A DNA stretch of 64,000 bases from Thermus thermamylovorans (lineage in GTDB: Bacteria > Deinococcota > Deinococci > Deinococcales > Thermaceae). The notes under the pieces are model-generated. The model was not told the DNA's origin. It saw only the letters and a list, made by a program, of their open reading frames with translations, and made no database searches. The position numbers were made by a program, and so were the translations under genes. Of this stretch, positions 26,180 to 35,053 are shown piece by piece. Numbering within the stretch: the stretch's first letter is position 1; the number at the start of each line of letters is the position of its first letter. Where the stretch lies: contig NZ_SIJL01000009.1 in assembly GCF_004307015.1 (NCBI RefSeq), positions 39,301-103,300 on the forward strand, in the 5' to 3' direction.

Positions 26180-28429
26180 TCAGCCCAATACCGGAAGCCC
26201 CTCGGCCTTGGCCCGGTACATCCGGGTGTCCGCGGCGGAGAGGAGGGCGTCCGGGGTCTCCCCGTCCTCGGGGTAGGCGGCCAGGCCGATGTTCACCCCC
26301 AGGCAGAGGCCCTCGAAGCAAAGCCCCGCGATGGCCCGAGCGTAGCGGTGGGCGGCGATGAGGGCCCCCGCCTTGGGGGTGTGGGGGAAGAGGGCGGCGA
26401 ACTCGTCCCCGCCCCAGCGGAAGAGGCGGTCCCCGTTGCGCCTTTCCCTTTCCAGGGCTTCCGCCACCTTCATGAGGGCCAGGTCCCCCACCGTGTGGCC
26501 CAGCCGGTCGTTCACCTGCTTGAAACCCCGGAGGTCCAGGATGGCCAGGGACAGGGGGTGGCCGTAGCGCTCCGCCCGGCGGAGCTCCTCCAGGAGCAGG
26601 CGCTCGAAGGCCCGGCGGTTCCCGAGGCCCGTGAGGGGGTCGGTGAGGGCCGCCTCCTCCAGGAGCTTGCGGGTACGGCTTTCGTGGAGCAGGGTGGCGA
26701 GGGGCGCGGCGAAGAAGCGGGCCGCCTCCAGGGAGTCCTCCCCAAAGGCCCTGGGGTCGTGGAGGTTGTCCAGGTTGAGGTAGGCCAGGACCTCCCCCTT
26801 GTAGGGGATGGGCAGGCAGAGGTTGGCCTGGATCTCCCGAACCCGGCCGGCGGTGTCGATGATCTCCGGGGGGGCGCTTCGGTGGCTGATCTCCGCGATG
26901 GGCCTTTCCAGGAGGCTCATGATCCGGGGCTCTCCCCGGCGGGCCTGGGCCTCCCCCAGGCCGTACCAGAGGAGCTGGTCTTCCCGGCGGAAGGCCACGG
27001 CCTTGAGCCCCTCCAGGTCGTATCCCACCGCTGCCCGGAAGCGGTACTCCCCCTCCTCCAGCGCCACGAGGCTTCCCGCCTCGCTGCCCGGCACCAGGGA
27101 CACCGCCCTTTGCAAAAGGGGGCCGTAGAGCTCCTCGGGAGGCTTCTCCAAAAGTTCCAGGAAGAGCCGGTTCACCGCTTCGTGGCGCCGCTTTTCCTCT
27201 AGGCGCTCGAACCCCAGGCCCAGGGTGCGGGCGGCGAGGAGGAGGAGCTCCCTCTCCCCCCTGCGCCAGGGCCTTTCCTCCCTCCGGCCCAGGACCAGCA
27301 CCCGGCGGCTCCTGGGGGCCAAGGGGGCGGGGATGGGGTGGGCCACCAGGGTACGCCAGTCCAGGGCTTTTAGGGCAGGTACAGGGGCGGCCTCCTCCGG
27401 GTAGCGGGCGGTGAAGACCGGGGTTCCCGTCTCGTAGACCCGCCAGGCCAGGCCCTGGCCGAAGGGGAGGCCCTCCCGAAGCACCTGAAGGAGGCTCTCC
27501 TCCCCCACGCCCCGGTGGCCCAAGGGGCGCATCCAGGCCCCCTGGGCCTCCCAGATGACCCCGGCCTCCAGGTCCAGGGCCTCCAGGAGGAGGGCCAGGG
27601 CCTTTTCCGCGGCCTCCTCCAGGGTGCGGGCGCTTTGTAGCCTTTGGGAAAGCTCCGCCAGGAGGTGCCGCTCCCTGAGGTCGGCCAGGCGCTCCAGCTC
27701 CAGGCCCACCGCCTGGGCCAGCCGGGCCAGGCCTTCCACCTCCTCCGCCAGGAAGGGGCGGCCCCGTTCCAGGTTCAGAACGGCCACCACCTCCCCCCGC
27801 TCCTTCAGGGGCAGGGCCAGTTCCGCCAGGGTGGGGAGGCCGGGGGCGGGGATGTACCCGGGCTCCTGGCGCACGTCGGGCACGTGGACCGGCCTCCCCT
27901 CGCGGGAGGCCCGGCCCAGCACCCCGGTGCCCGGGACCCAGGCCAGGCTCAAGGGGGTGCTGGCGGCCAGGAGGCGGAAGCCCTCCCCTTCGGGCACCCA
28001 CACCCCCACGTGCCCCCCCTCCCCCAAGGCGGCCAGGCGCTCGGGGAGTTCTCTCAGCAAGGACTCCCGGCTTCGGGCCTCCGGTAGGGCCTCCAGGGCC
28101 CCCGCCAGGAGCCGCTGCCCCTGGGCCAGGGCCTTGGCCCGGCGGTGGGCCCGGCGGAGGCTGCGGCCGATCCCGTCCGCCAGCCAGGCGGAGAGGAGGA
28201 GGAGGGCGGCGGCCATGGGGCTGAAGCCGGGGAGGGACAGGAGGACCAGGGTGGAGGTTCCTGCGGCCAGAAGCCCCCAGCCGAGCCCGTGGACGCTGGC
28301 GGTGGCGGCGGTGAGGATCATGAACCAGGGGAGGACGTAGGGCTCGTAACCCAGAAGCCCCGCCAGCAGCCCCAGAAGGAGCGCGCCCAAGGCGACCACG
28401 GGGTAGGGCAGGACCATGGTTTGGCCCAT
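26180..28429 (-). CDS. Membrane-bound GAF-GGDEF diguanylate cyclase
   Basis: A 749-residue protein. The first about 95 residues contain four or so short membrane helices (VALGALLLGLLAGLLGYEP, MILTAATASVHGLGWGLLA, LLLLSAWLADGI). Three GAF-like domains follow (about 110-270, 290-400, 410-570). The C-terminal GGDEF domain has the motif RWGGDEFAALF, with RNGD five residues earlier as a product-inhibition site. First gene of a leftward c-di-GMP operon; 38 bases separate it from the GGDEF-EAL gene. A second ATG 12 bases downstream (28417) is possible. Confidence 0.87.
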   Translation of the reverse strand: MGQTMVLPYPVVALGALLLGLLAGLLGYEPYVLPWFMILTAATASVHGLGWGLLAAGTSTLVLLSLPGFSPMAAALLLLSAWLADGIGRSLRRAHRRAKALAQGQRLLAGALEALPEARSRESLLRELPERLAALGEGGHVGVWVPEGEGFRLLAASTPLSLAWVPGTGVLGRASREGRPVHVPDVRQEPGYIPAPGLPTLAELALPLKERGEVVAVLNLERGRPFLAEEVEGLARLAQAVGLELERLADLRERHLLAELSQRLQSARTLEEAAEKALALLLEALDLEAGVIWEAQGAWMRPLGHRGVGEESLLQVLREGLPFGQGLAWRVYETGTPVFTARYPEEAAPVPALKALDWRTLVAHPIPAPLAPRSRRVLVLGRREERPWRRGERELLLLAARTLGLGFERLEEKRRHEAVNRLFLELLEKPPEELYGPLLQRAVSLVPGSEAGSLVALEEGEYRFRAAVGYDLEGLKAVAFRREDQLLWYGLGEAQARRGEPRIMSLLERPIAEISHRSAPPEIIDTAGRVREIQANLCLPIPYKGEVLAYLNLDNLHDPRAFGEDSLEAARFFAAPLATLLHESRTRKLLEEAALTDPLTGLGNRRAFERLLLEELRRAERYGHPLSLAILDLRGFKQVNDRLGHTVGDLALMKVAEALERERRNGDRLFRWGGDEFAALFPHTPKAGALIAAHRYARAIAGLCFEGLCLGVNIGLAAYPEDGETPDALLSAADTRMYRAKAEGLPVLG

Positions 28430-28453
28430 CCTACCCGGGAACCCTTCCCCTGC

Positions 28454-29809
28454 CTAGGGGGTGGGGGTAAGGGCCAGGTACCCGAGGGCCCGCTCCGCCG
28501 CCCTCCGCCCCGAGCGCACCACCTCGGGGAGGCCCACCCCCTGGAGGTAGTTTCCCGCCAGGAAGAGGCCTGGGGCCTTGAGGAGGGTCATCTCCAGGCG
28601 GTCCATGCGCTCCAGGTGGCCCACCCGGTAGGCGGGCATCCCCTCGGGGAAGCGGAAGGCAAAGGTGCGCGCGGGCCGCACCTCCCTGCCCAGGAAGCGG
28701 CGGAGGTCCTCCAGGGCCACCCGGGCCAGCTCGGCCTCGGAAAGCCGGGCCGCCTCCCCGGAGAAGTAGCCCCGCACCAAGGACCATCCCTCCGGGGCCC
28801 TTCCCGGCCACTTCCGGTGGGTCCAGGTGAAGCCCCGGACCCGGTAGCCCTCCCCCTTGGCGATCAGCAAGCCATGCCCCCCCACGGGGAGGTCCTCGGG
28901 GAAGGCCAGGCTCACCGTGGCCGCGGGGGTGTGGGGGATGCCCTTGAGGAGGGCGGTGGCCTCCGGGAGGAAGGGCCGGAGGAGGGCCGCCGCCTGGGGG
29001 GCGGGGGTGGCCAGGACCACCGCCTCCGCCTCCAGGACGCCCCTGGGGGTGTGCAGGCGGTAGCCCCCCTTCCCGGCCTCCAGGCCCAGGGCCGGGGTGG
29101 CGAGGAGGATCCTTTCCCCGAGGGCCTCGGCCAGCCTGCGGGTGAGGGCCGCCAAGCCCTCTTGGAAGGAGAAGAAGAGGCTCCCCCCTTCCCGGCTTCC
29201 CCGGGCCTTCCGGGCCCGCAAGGCCCCCAGGAGGAGGCTACGGTGCCTGCGCTCCAGCTCCAGGAGCTGGGGGAAGGCCGCCCGCATGGAAAGCTCCTCG
29301 GGCTCTCCCCCGTAGATCCCCCCGGCCAGGGGGGCCACCAGGGCCTCGTAGACCTCACGCCCGAGCCGCCTCGTCACAAACGCCCAAAGGCTCTCGTCCT
29401 CCTTGCCGCCCCGGGGCAGGAGGAGGTCGTAAAGGGCCCGGAGCTTGCCGGGGAGGGAGAGGAGGGAGGTGCGGGCGAGGCCCCTGAGGTCCCCGGGGAC
29501 GATCTGCAGAAGGCCTTCGGGCAGGGGATGGGCCTTGCCCCGGCGCAGGATGTAGGCCGCGGGCCTGGCGGGAAGGGTGCCGATGGGGGTTAGGCCGAGG
29601 CGCTCCCCTAGCTCCAGCACCTCCTTCTTGTAGCGGACGCTGGCGTCCGGCCCTCCCTCCACCAAGAGGCCCTCCCCGCGGTGGGTGAAGACCTTCCCTC
29701 CCAGCCTGGGGGCGGCCTCCAGGAGGAGGAAGTCCACCCCGGCTTCCTTGAGGGCCAGGGCGGCGGCCAGCCCCGCCCAGCCCCCGCCCACCACGGCTAC
29801 CTGAGCCAC
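28454..29809 (-). CDS. hemG: Protoporphyrinogen oxidase HemG/HemY type
   Basis: A 451-residue FAD enzyme oxidising protoporphyrinogen IX (or coproporphyrinogen III) in late heme synthesis. The N-terminal FAD motif is VAVVGGGWAGLAAALAL, followed by LLLEAAPRLGGKV. The C-terminal LFLAGNYLQGVGLPEVVRSGRRA is the typical FAD-closing segment. It overlaps the end of hemH by 13 bases and completes the hemE-hemH-hemG set. HemY-type (oxygen-dependent) proteins share this fold, so the symbol may be given as hemY elsewhere. Confidence 0.93.
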   Translation of the reverse strand: MAQVAVVGGGWAGLAAALALKEAGVDFLLLEAAPRLGGKVFTHRGEGLLVEGGPDASVRYKKEVLELGERLGLTPIGTLPARPAAYILRRGKAHPLPEGLLQIVPGDLRGLARTSLLSLPGKLRALYDLLLPRGGKEDESLWAFVTRRLGREVYEALVAPLAGGIYGGEPEELSMRAAFPQLLELERRHRSLLLGALRARKARGSREGGSLFFSFQEGLAALTRRLAEALGERILLATPALGLEAGKGGYRLHTPRGVLEAEAVVLATPAPQAAALLRPFLPEATALLKGIPHTPAATVSLAFPEDLPVGGHGLLIAKGEGYRVRGFTWTHRKWPGRAPEGWSLVRGYFSGEAARLSEAELARVALEDLRRFLGREVRPARTFAFRFPEGMPAYRVGHLERMDRLEMTLLKAPGLFLAGNYLQGVGLPEVVRSGRRAAERALGYLALTPTP

Positions 29810-30750
29810 GCGGCCTCCACCAGCTCCTTGAGCACCTGGATGTAGTCGGGATCGGCGTTGAGGCTTCTAGCCCGGAGGAGCCGCAGCCCCACCTCCCTTG
29901 CGGTGGCCTGGGCCTCCAGGTCCAGGTCGTAGTAGACCTCCAGGTGGTCCGCGGGGAAGCCCACCGCCTGGACCACCACCTCCTCAAAGCCCCCCTCCCT
30001 CAGGGCCCTGAGGTGCTCGTTGATGTCGGGGCCCAGCCAGGGCTCAGGGGTGCGCCCCGCCGACTGGTAGGCCACGGAGTAGCGGGGGAGGGAGAGCCTC
30101 CTGGCGATGAGCTCCGCCGTCCTTTCCACCTGGTGCGGGTAGGGGTCCCCCCGCTCCACGGCGGAGACGGGGATGGAGTGGGCGGTGAAGACGTAGGCCG
30201 CCTTTGCGGGGTCCTTGAGCCGCCAGATGGCCTCCTCCAGGCGGCGGGCCAGGGCGGCGATGAGCCCGGGGTGGGCCTCGTAGCTCTCCACCCAGGCGAA
30301 GTCGATGGGCTCGGGGAGGGCCTTGAGGGCGGCCTCCACCTTCTCCCGGTACTCGGCCACGCTCCGCAAGGAGTAGTGGGGGGCGGCCACGATGGCCACC
30401 GCCCGCCTGACCCCGTCCTCGTGCATGGCGGCCACCGCCTCCCCGACGGTGGGGTGCCAGTGCTTGGTGCCCACGTAGACCCGGGCCGGACCCTGGGGGG
30501 CGCGGGGGGGGAAGGGGCCCAGGAGGCGCCTGGGGTAGGGGGGGGCCTCCAGGTTCAGGAGGGCCTGGAGCCTTATGGCCTGGGCCAGGGTGATCTCGTT
30601 GAGGGGGCTTTTGCCGATGGCGGCGTAGCGCTCGGAAAGCTCGTGCAAAAGGTCCTCCGGGGGGCGCTTGCCCCGGCGGATGTCCGTGTAGTAGGGCTCG
30701 ATCTCCTCGGGGGCGTAGGGGGTTCCGTAGGCCATCAAGAGGACGTTCAT
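29797..30750 (-). CDS. hemH: Ferrochelatase HemH
   Basis: A 317-residue enzyme inserting Fe2+ into porphyrin. Family features are the N-terminal VLLMAYGTPYAPEEIEPYYTDIRRG, then KHWHPTV, the metal-site region FTAHSIPVSAVERGDPYPHQV and SAGRTPEPWLGPDINEHL, and VQAVGFPADHLEVYYDLDLE with the conserved glutamate/histidine set. The ATG at 30750 overlaps the hemE stop (ATGA), which fixes the start. It is cytoplasmic or loosely membrane-attached. Confidence 0.95.
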   Translation of the reverse strand: MNVLLMAYGTPYAPEEIEPYYTDIRRGKRPPEDLLHELSERYAAIGKSPLNEITLAQAIRLQALLNLEAPPYPRRLLGPFPPRAPQGPARVYVGTKHWHPTVGEAVAAMHEDGVRRAVAIVAAPHYSLRSVAEYREKVEAALKALPEPIDFAWVESYEAHPGLIAALARRLEEAIWRLKDPAKAAYVFTAHSIPVSAVERGDPYPHQVERTAELIARRLSLPRYSVAYQSAGRTPEPWLGPDINEHLRALREGGFEEVVVQAVGFPADHLEVYYDLDLEAQATAREVGLRLLRARSLNADPDYIQVLKELVEAAWLR

Positions 30751-31772
30751 GCCGCAACCTCCTTCACGAGTTCTACCACGTAGCGCACGCTTGCCACCGG
30801 GGTGCCGGGCAGGATCCCGTGGCCCAGGTTGAAGATGTGCCCAGGGCGGCCGGCGTTCTCCTCCAGGATCCGGGCCACCTCCCGCCGGATCACCTCCTGG
30901 GGGGCGAAGAGGACCGCGGGGTCCAGGTTGCCCTGCACCGGGGTCCTCCCCAGGAGGTCCCGGGCCCAGGGGAGGGGGGTGTGGGGGTCCAGGCCCATCA
31001 CGTCGCCCCCCGCCTCCTTCATGTCCTCGAGGAGCCCCATGGTCCCCACCCCGAAGTGGACCACGGGCACCCCCAGGGGCCTGAGTTCCTGGAAGAGCCT
31101 GGCCATGTGGGGCTTCACGTAGCGGCGGTAGTCGGCAGGGGATAGGGCCCCCACCCAGGAGTCGAAAACCTGGAGGAGGTCGGCCCCCGCCTCCACCTGG
31201 GCCCGCAGGTAGCGGGCCATGGCCTCGGCCAGCTGCCCCATGAGCCGGTGCCAAAGGGCCTCCTCCCGGTACATGAAGGCCTTCACCTCCTTGAAGTGGC
31301 GGCTGGGCCCCCCCTCGATGAGGTAGCTCGCCAGGGTGAAGGGGGCCCCGGCGAAGCCGATGAGGGGGACGGGAAGCTCCCGCTTCAGGAGGCGGATGGC
31401 CTCCAGGACGAAGGGCACCGCCTCCTCGGGCACGAGGGGCCTTAGGGCTTCCACCCCCTTCTCGTCCCGGATGGGGCGGTGGATCACCGGACCCCTCCCT
31501 TCCACCAGGGAAAGGTCCACCCCCATGCCGTAAAGGGGGGTGGTGATGTCGGCGAAGAGGATGGCCGCGTCCACGCCCAGCTGCCGCACGGGGAGGAGGG
31601 TGACCTCGGCGCAGACCTCGGGGTTCTGCACGATCTCGGGGAGGGTGTAGCGGCGGCGGATCTCCTGGTACTCCTTCTGGTAGCGGCCCGCCTGGCGCAT
31701 GAACCAGACGGGGGGCCTGGGGGTGGGCTCCCCCCGGGCCGCCTTGAGGATGAGGTCCCTCACGCCCCCCAT
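30747..31772 (-). CDS. hemE: Uroporphyrinogen decarboxylase HemE
   Basis: A 341-residue enzyme converting uroporphyrinogen III to coproporphyrinogen III. The signature PPVWFMRQAGRYQKEY and DAAILFADITTPLYGMG are present, along with GFAGAPFTLASYLIEGG and the C-terminal GHIFNLGHGILPGTPV. The start at 31772 (MGGVRDLIL) leaves only 13 bases to the divergent foldase gene. A slightly longer start (MPHASMGG) is possible and would overlap that gene's start. Heme demand for nar and other cytochromes makes this cluster functionally relevant to the upstream respiration genes. Confidence 0.95.
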   Translation of the reverse strand: MGGVRDLILKAARGEPTPRPPVWFMRQAGRYQKEYQEIRRRYTLPEIVQNPEVCAEVTLLPVRQLGVDAAILFADITTPLYGMGVDLSLVEGRGPVIHRPIRDEKGVEALRPLVPEEAVPFVLEAIRLLKRELPVPLIGFAGAPFTLASYLIEGGPSRHFKEVKAFMYREEALWHRLMGQLAEAMARYLRAQVEAGADLLQVFDSWVGALSPADYRRYVKPHMARLFQELRPLGVPVVHFGVGTMGLLEDMKEAGGDVMGLDPHTPLPWARDLLGRTPVQGNLDPAVLFAPQEVIRREVARILEENAGRPGHIFNLGHGILPGTPVASVRYVVELVKEVAA

Positions 31773-31785
31773 GCTAGCATGGGGC

Positions 31786-32694
31786 ATGCGTGCCCTTTTT
31801 CTGGCCCTGGCCCTGGGTCTCGCCCTCGCCCAGGAGGACCCCGTGGTGGCCCAGGTGGGGCCCGAAACCCTCACCAAGAGCCAGTTTGAGCTCCGCTTCG
31901 GCCTCTTCGCCAAGAGCGCCCTCCGCCAGCTCGGCCTTCCCGACACCGAGGAGACCCGGGAGCTCCTCCAGGGGTACCGCCCCGCCTACCTGGAGGCCCT
32001 GGCGGAGGAACGGGCCCTCCTCCTCCTCGCCCGGGCCAGGGGGTTCTGGCCCGCCCCCGAGAGGGTGGCGGCCGGGGTTGCCCGGCTCCAGGAGGCCTTT
32101 CCCACGGAGGAGGCCCTCCTCCAGGCCCTCCGGGAGGCCGGGGTGCCGGGCCTCGAGGCCTACCGCGCCCTCCTCGCGGAGGCCCTGGCCCTGGAGGCCC
32201 TGGAGGGGCACTACCGCTCCCGGCTCCAGGCCTCCCCCGCGGCCCTGAGGGCCCTATGGCTCCTCTCCCCCGAGTTCCGCCACCCGGCCCTCTACTGCGC
32301 CCGGCACATCCTCCTCCCCACCTTGGAGGCGGCCCAGGAGGCCCGGGCCCGCCTGGAGGGGGGCGAGGCCTTCGCCCAGATGGCCCGGGAGCTATCCCAA
32401 GACCCCGGGTCCAAGGAGGCGGGGGGCGACCTGGGCTGCGCCCCCGAGGGGACCTACATCCCCCCCTTCGAGCGGGCCCTCCTGGCCCTGAAGCCGGGGG
32501 AGGTGTCCGGGCCGGTGGAGAGCCGGTTCGGCTTCCACCTCATCCTCCTGGAGCGGGTGGTGCCCCCGGGCCGTTACCCCCTGGAGGGGGTGGAGGAGGC
32601 CCTGAAGGCCCAGGTGGAGGCCCTGGCCTGGGCCAAGCTGGTCCGGGCCCTTATCCGGCCCTACCCCATAAGGCTCTTTCCCGAGCGCCTCTAG
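31786..32694 (+). CDS. Exported parvulin-type peptidyl-prolyl isomerase (SurA/PrsA-like)
   Basis: A 302-residue secreted or periplasmic foldase. Residues 1-15 form a signal peptide ([14 protein letters not shown]). A SurA-like N-terminal helical region follows (VVAQVGPETLTKSQFELRF). The PpiC domain at about 165-265 shows ALYCARHILLPTLEAAQEARARL, AQMARELSQDPGSKEAGGDLG, FERALLALKPGEVSGPVES and GFHLILLERV. Its ATG is 13 bases from that of hemE on the other strand. The stop overlaps the stop of the nitrilase gene at a CTAG. Role in outer-envelope protein folding is inferred from the family. Confidence 0.9.
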   Translation: MRALFLALALGLALAQEDPVVAQVGPETLTKSQFELRFGLFAKSALRQLGLPDTEETRELLQGYRPAYLEALAEERALLLLARARGFWPAPERVAAGVARLQEAFPTEEALLQALREAGVPGLEAYRALLAEALALEALEGHYRSRLQASPAALRALWLLSPEFRHPALYCARHILLPTLEAAQEARARLEGGEAFAQMARELSQDPGSKEAGGDLGCAPEGTYIPPFERALLALKPGEVSGPVESRFGFHLILLERVVPPGRYPLEGVEEALKAQVEALAWAKLVRALIRPYPIRLFPERL

Positions 32695-33548
32695 GCCCAG
32701 GGCGGGGCGTAGAGCAGGGCCTCGTCCCCCAGGGGGGCCCGGGCCAGGAGGAGGGCCTCCCCGGGGCCGTAGATCCCGCTTCGCCCCTCGAAGGCCAGGC
32801 CCAGGATCCGCCCGTTCAGCATGGGGTTGAGGAGGAGCCGGAGGTTTTCCCGGCCCAAAAGCCTTTCCCGGGCCGAGGCCAGCCAGACCTCCCCCTCCTT
32901 CCGGCTCGGGTCCCAGGGCCAGGGCCGGTCCCAGGGGGCGGGGTTGGCGGAGGGCTGGAGGAGGATTTGGGCTCCCCAGGCGTCCACCCGGTCCAGGTGC
33001 CGTTCAAAGAACCCATCCAGGCAGATCAGGATCCCCACCTTCCCCGCCCGGGTCTCCACCAGGTGGGGGCCGAAGCTTCCCCGCCGGAGCCAGCGCTCCG
33101 GCGGGGTCAGCTCCATCTTGGGCACCTGGGCCAGGAGGCGGCCTTCCGGGTTGAAGAAGAGGGCCAGGTTCTGGAAAAGGGGGGTGCGGGCGAAGCGCCC
33201 CCGGGCCAGCTCCTCCTCGTAGGGGGGGGAGAGGAGGGTGCCCGCCAGGAGGTAGGTGCCGAAGGCCCTGGCGGCCTCGGCCATGGCCTCCCGGAACACC
33301 CCGTAGGCCTGCCGGGCCCGCCGCCAGGGGGAGAGGGGGTCCCGCAGGAGCTCCCGGGGGTGGAACTCCCCCTCCAGGTGGAGGAGGAGGGGGAGGCCGA
33401 AGAGCTCGGGAAGGGCGGCGAGGCGGGGCGGAGGGGTGCCCGCGAGGGGCTCGAGGAGGGCGAAGACCCGCTCCCGGAAGGCCTTCCCCGAGCGGTAGTG
33501 CTCGGGCCGGACCTCGGCCTGGAGGGCGAGGAGGGTGCGGAAGGGCAC
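32691..33548 (-). CDS. Nitrilase/carbon-nitrogen hydrolase family protein
   Basis: A 285-residue nitrilase-fold enzyme. The catalytic triad positions are visible: glutamate in ALPELFG, lysine in VPKMELT and cysteine in VGILICLDGFFE. Substrate cannot be assigned; amidases, carbamoylases and omega-amidases share the fold. It starts 9 bases after the stop of the TauE gene and is likely co-transcribed with the sulfur genes. No obvious link between the activities is known. Confidence 0.85.
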   Translation of the reverse strand: MPFRTLLALQAEVRPEHYRSGKAFRERVFALLEPLAGTPPPRLAALPELFGLPLLLHLEGEFHPRELLRDPLSPWRRARQAYGVFREAMAEAARAFGTYLLAGTLLSPPYEEELARGRFARTPLFQNLALFFNPEGRLLAQVPKMELTPPERWLRRGSFGPHLVETRAGKVGILICLDGFFERHLDRVDAWGAQILLQPSANPAPWDRPWPWDPSRKEGEVWLASARERLLGRENLRLLLNPMLNGRILGLAFEGRSGIYGPGEALLLARAPLGDEALLYAPPWA

Positions 33549-33557
33549 CCCTAGAGT

Positions 33558-34313
33558 CTAGCCCGCCAGGCTCTGCACCGCCACGAAGACCCCCATGACC
33601 ACCAGGAAGAGGGCGAAGCCCCGCTTCAGGCTCCCCTGGGGCAGGCGCACCGCCAGCCTCCCCCCCAGGAGGCTCCCCAGGGTCCCCACCAGGACGAAGA
33701 GGCCCGCCACGGTGTAGTCCACCGCCAGGCCCTCCGCGGGCAGGAGCTGCAGGTACTTGTAGAACCCGGCGAAGGACTTGAGGGCGATGACGAAGAGGCT
33801 GGTGCCGATGGCCAGGTGGATGGGGAGCCCCCCCAGGAGGACCAGGGCGGGGACGATCAGAAACCCCCCGCCCACCCCCACGAACCCCGTGAGGGCCCCC
33901 ACGGAGATCCCGTCCAGGACGATCTTCCACGCCTTGCGCCCCCCCGGGCCCCCGGGGCGGAGGGGGGCGGGCCGGGCCATGAGGTAGGCCGCCAGGAGCA
34001 TCACCAGGGCAAAGGCCAGGAGCTGCACCTCCCCCGTCACGAAGCGGGAGAGCCAGGCGCCGAGGTAGGTCCCCGCCATCCCCGGCAGGCCGAAGAGGAG
34101 GACGCTCCGCCCGTCCACCAGCCCCCGGAGGGCGTAGGGCACCCCTCCCAGGAGGGCGATGCTCCCCACGATGAGGAGGCTTTCCGCGATGGCCTGCTTG
34201 GGGGGTTCCCCCAGGAGGTAGACCAGGACGGGCACGGTGAGGATGGACCCCCCCGAGCCCAAAAGGCCCAGGGAGAGGCCGACGAGGAGGGCGCCCAGGA
34301 GGGCCAGGGTCAC
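33558..34313 (-). CDS. TauE/SafE-family sulfur-compound exporter
   Basis: A 251-residue membrane protein with about eight helices in two repeats, each starting with the family pattern: GLSLGLLGSGGSILTVPVLV and GALTGFVGVGGGFLIVPALV. TauE/SafE proteins export sulfite, sulfoacetate or other sulfur anions. Here it lies in an operon with two rhodaneses and a persulfide dioxygenase, so export of sulfite or thiosulfate made by that enzyme is the natural inference. Confidence 0.9.
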   Translation of the reverse strand: MTLALLGALLVGLSLGLLGSGGSILTVPVLVYLLGEPPKQAIAESLLIVGSIALLGGVPYALRGLVDGRSVLLFGLPGMAGTYLGAWLSRFVTGEVQLLAFALVMLLAAYLMARPAPLRPGGPGGRKAWKIVLDGISVGALTGFVGVGGGFLIVPALVLLGGLPIHLAIGTSLFVIALKSFAGFYKYLQLLPAEGLAVDYTVAGLFVLVGTLGSLLGGRLAVRLPQGSLKRGFALFLVVMGVFVAVQSLAG

Positions 34314-34347
34314 GCCGCCGCTCCCTTCCCGCCCGCGGCTTGGGGCG

Positions 34348-35007
34348 TCACCGCTCCACGGGAAGCCCCGCCCCCAGCCAGGCGTAGGTGCCCCCCTCCA
34401 GGTTGTAGACCCGCTCCCCGGGGAAGCCCTGGCTCACCAGGAAGTCCGCGGCCACCCCGGAGCGGTTCCCCGAGTTGCACACCAGGAGGATGGGCCGGTC
34501 CTTGGGGAGCTCCGCGAGGCGGGCGGGCAGGGTGGAAAGGGGAATGTTCACCGCCCCGGGCACGTGCCCCTCCCCGTACTCCCAGGGCTCCCGCACGTCC
34601 ACCACGAAGGCTTCCTCCAGGAGCCGCCTCGCCTCGAGGGGCCCCACCTCCTGGAAGGGGGCGGCCCCGTAGCCTGCCTCCACCGGGGCGGTGTCCACGG
34701 GGAGGCCCGAGCGGTACCAGCGGACGATCCCCCCGTCCAGGTTGTAGACGTTCCCGTAGCCCTGGGCGGCAAGCCAGGCCGCCGCCTGCCAGGAGCGGTT
34801 CCCTGTGCGGCAGTAGAGGACCACGGGCCGGTCTTTGGGGATCTCCCCGTAGCGGGCGGCGAACTCGGAGAGGGGGATGAGCTGGGCCTGCGGGATCCGG
34901 GCCTGGGCGTACTCCTCCACCTCCCGCACGTCCACGAAGGCCGCCCCCTGGTCGTAAAGCCTCTTGGCCTCTTCGGGCGTGAGGTCCTTCACCTGGGTCT
35001 CGTACAC
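34348..35007 (-). CDS. Double-domain rhodanese (sulfurtransferase)
   Basis: A 219-residue protein with two rhodanese domains in tandem. Each has its active cysteine: domain 1 (about 8-105) VVLYCRTGNRSWQ, domain 2 (about 118-215) ILLVCNSGNRSGV. Both domains have the DVRE/EY motif. Both loops are short, typical of single-domain polysulfide-type rhodaneses rather than thiosulfate:cyanide enzymes. It lies between the persulfide dioxygenase and TauE genes. Moves sulfane sulfur between carriers. Confidence 0.92.
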   Translation of the reverse strand: MYETQVKDLTPEEAKRLYDQGAAFVDVREVEEYAQARIPQAQLIPLSEFAARYGEIPKDRPVVLYCRTGNRSWQAAAWLAAQGYGNVYNLDGGIVRWYRSGLPVDTAPVEAGYGAAPFQEVGPLEARRLLEEAFVVDVREPWEYGEGHVPGAVNIPLSTLPARLAELPKDRPILLVCNSGNRSGVAADFLVSQGFPGERVYNLEGGTYAWLGAGLPVER

Positions 35008-35053
35008 GGGTGCCTCCTGCTGGGGGCGGGACCGGGGGCCCCGCCCCTCGGGC

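Noticed and set aside
26142..28001. Upstream extension of the GGDEF-EAL frame to 28001
   Set aside because: The extra 620 codons are Gly/Pro/Arg-rich with no domain and run opposite or across the neighbouring GGDEF gene, which has clear GAF and GGDEF motifs.
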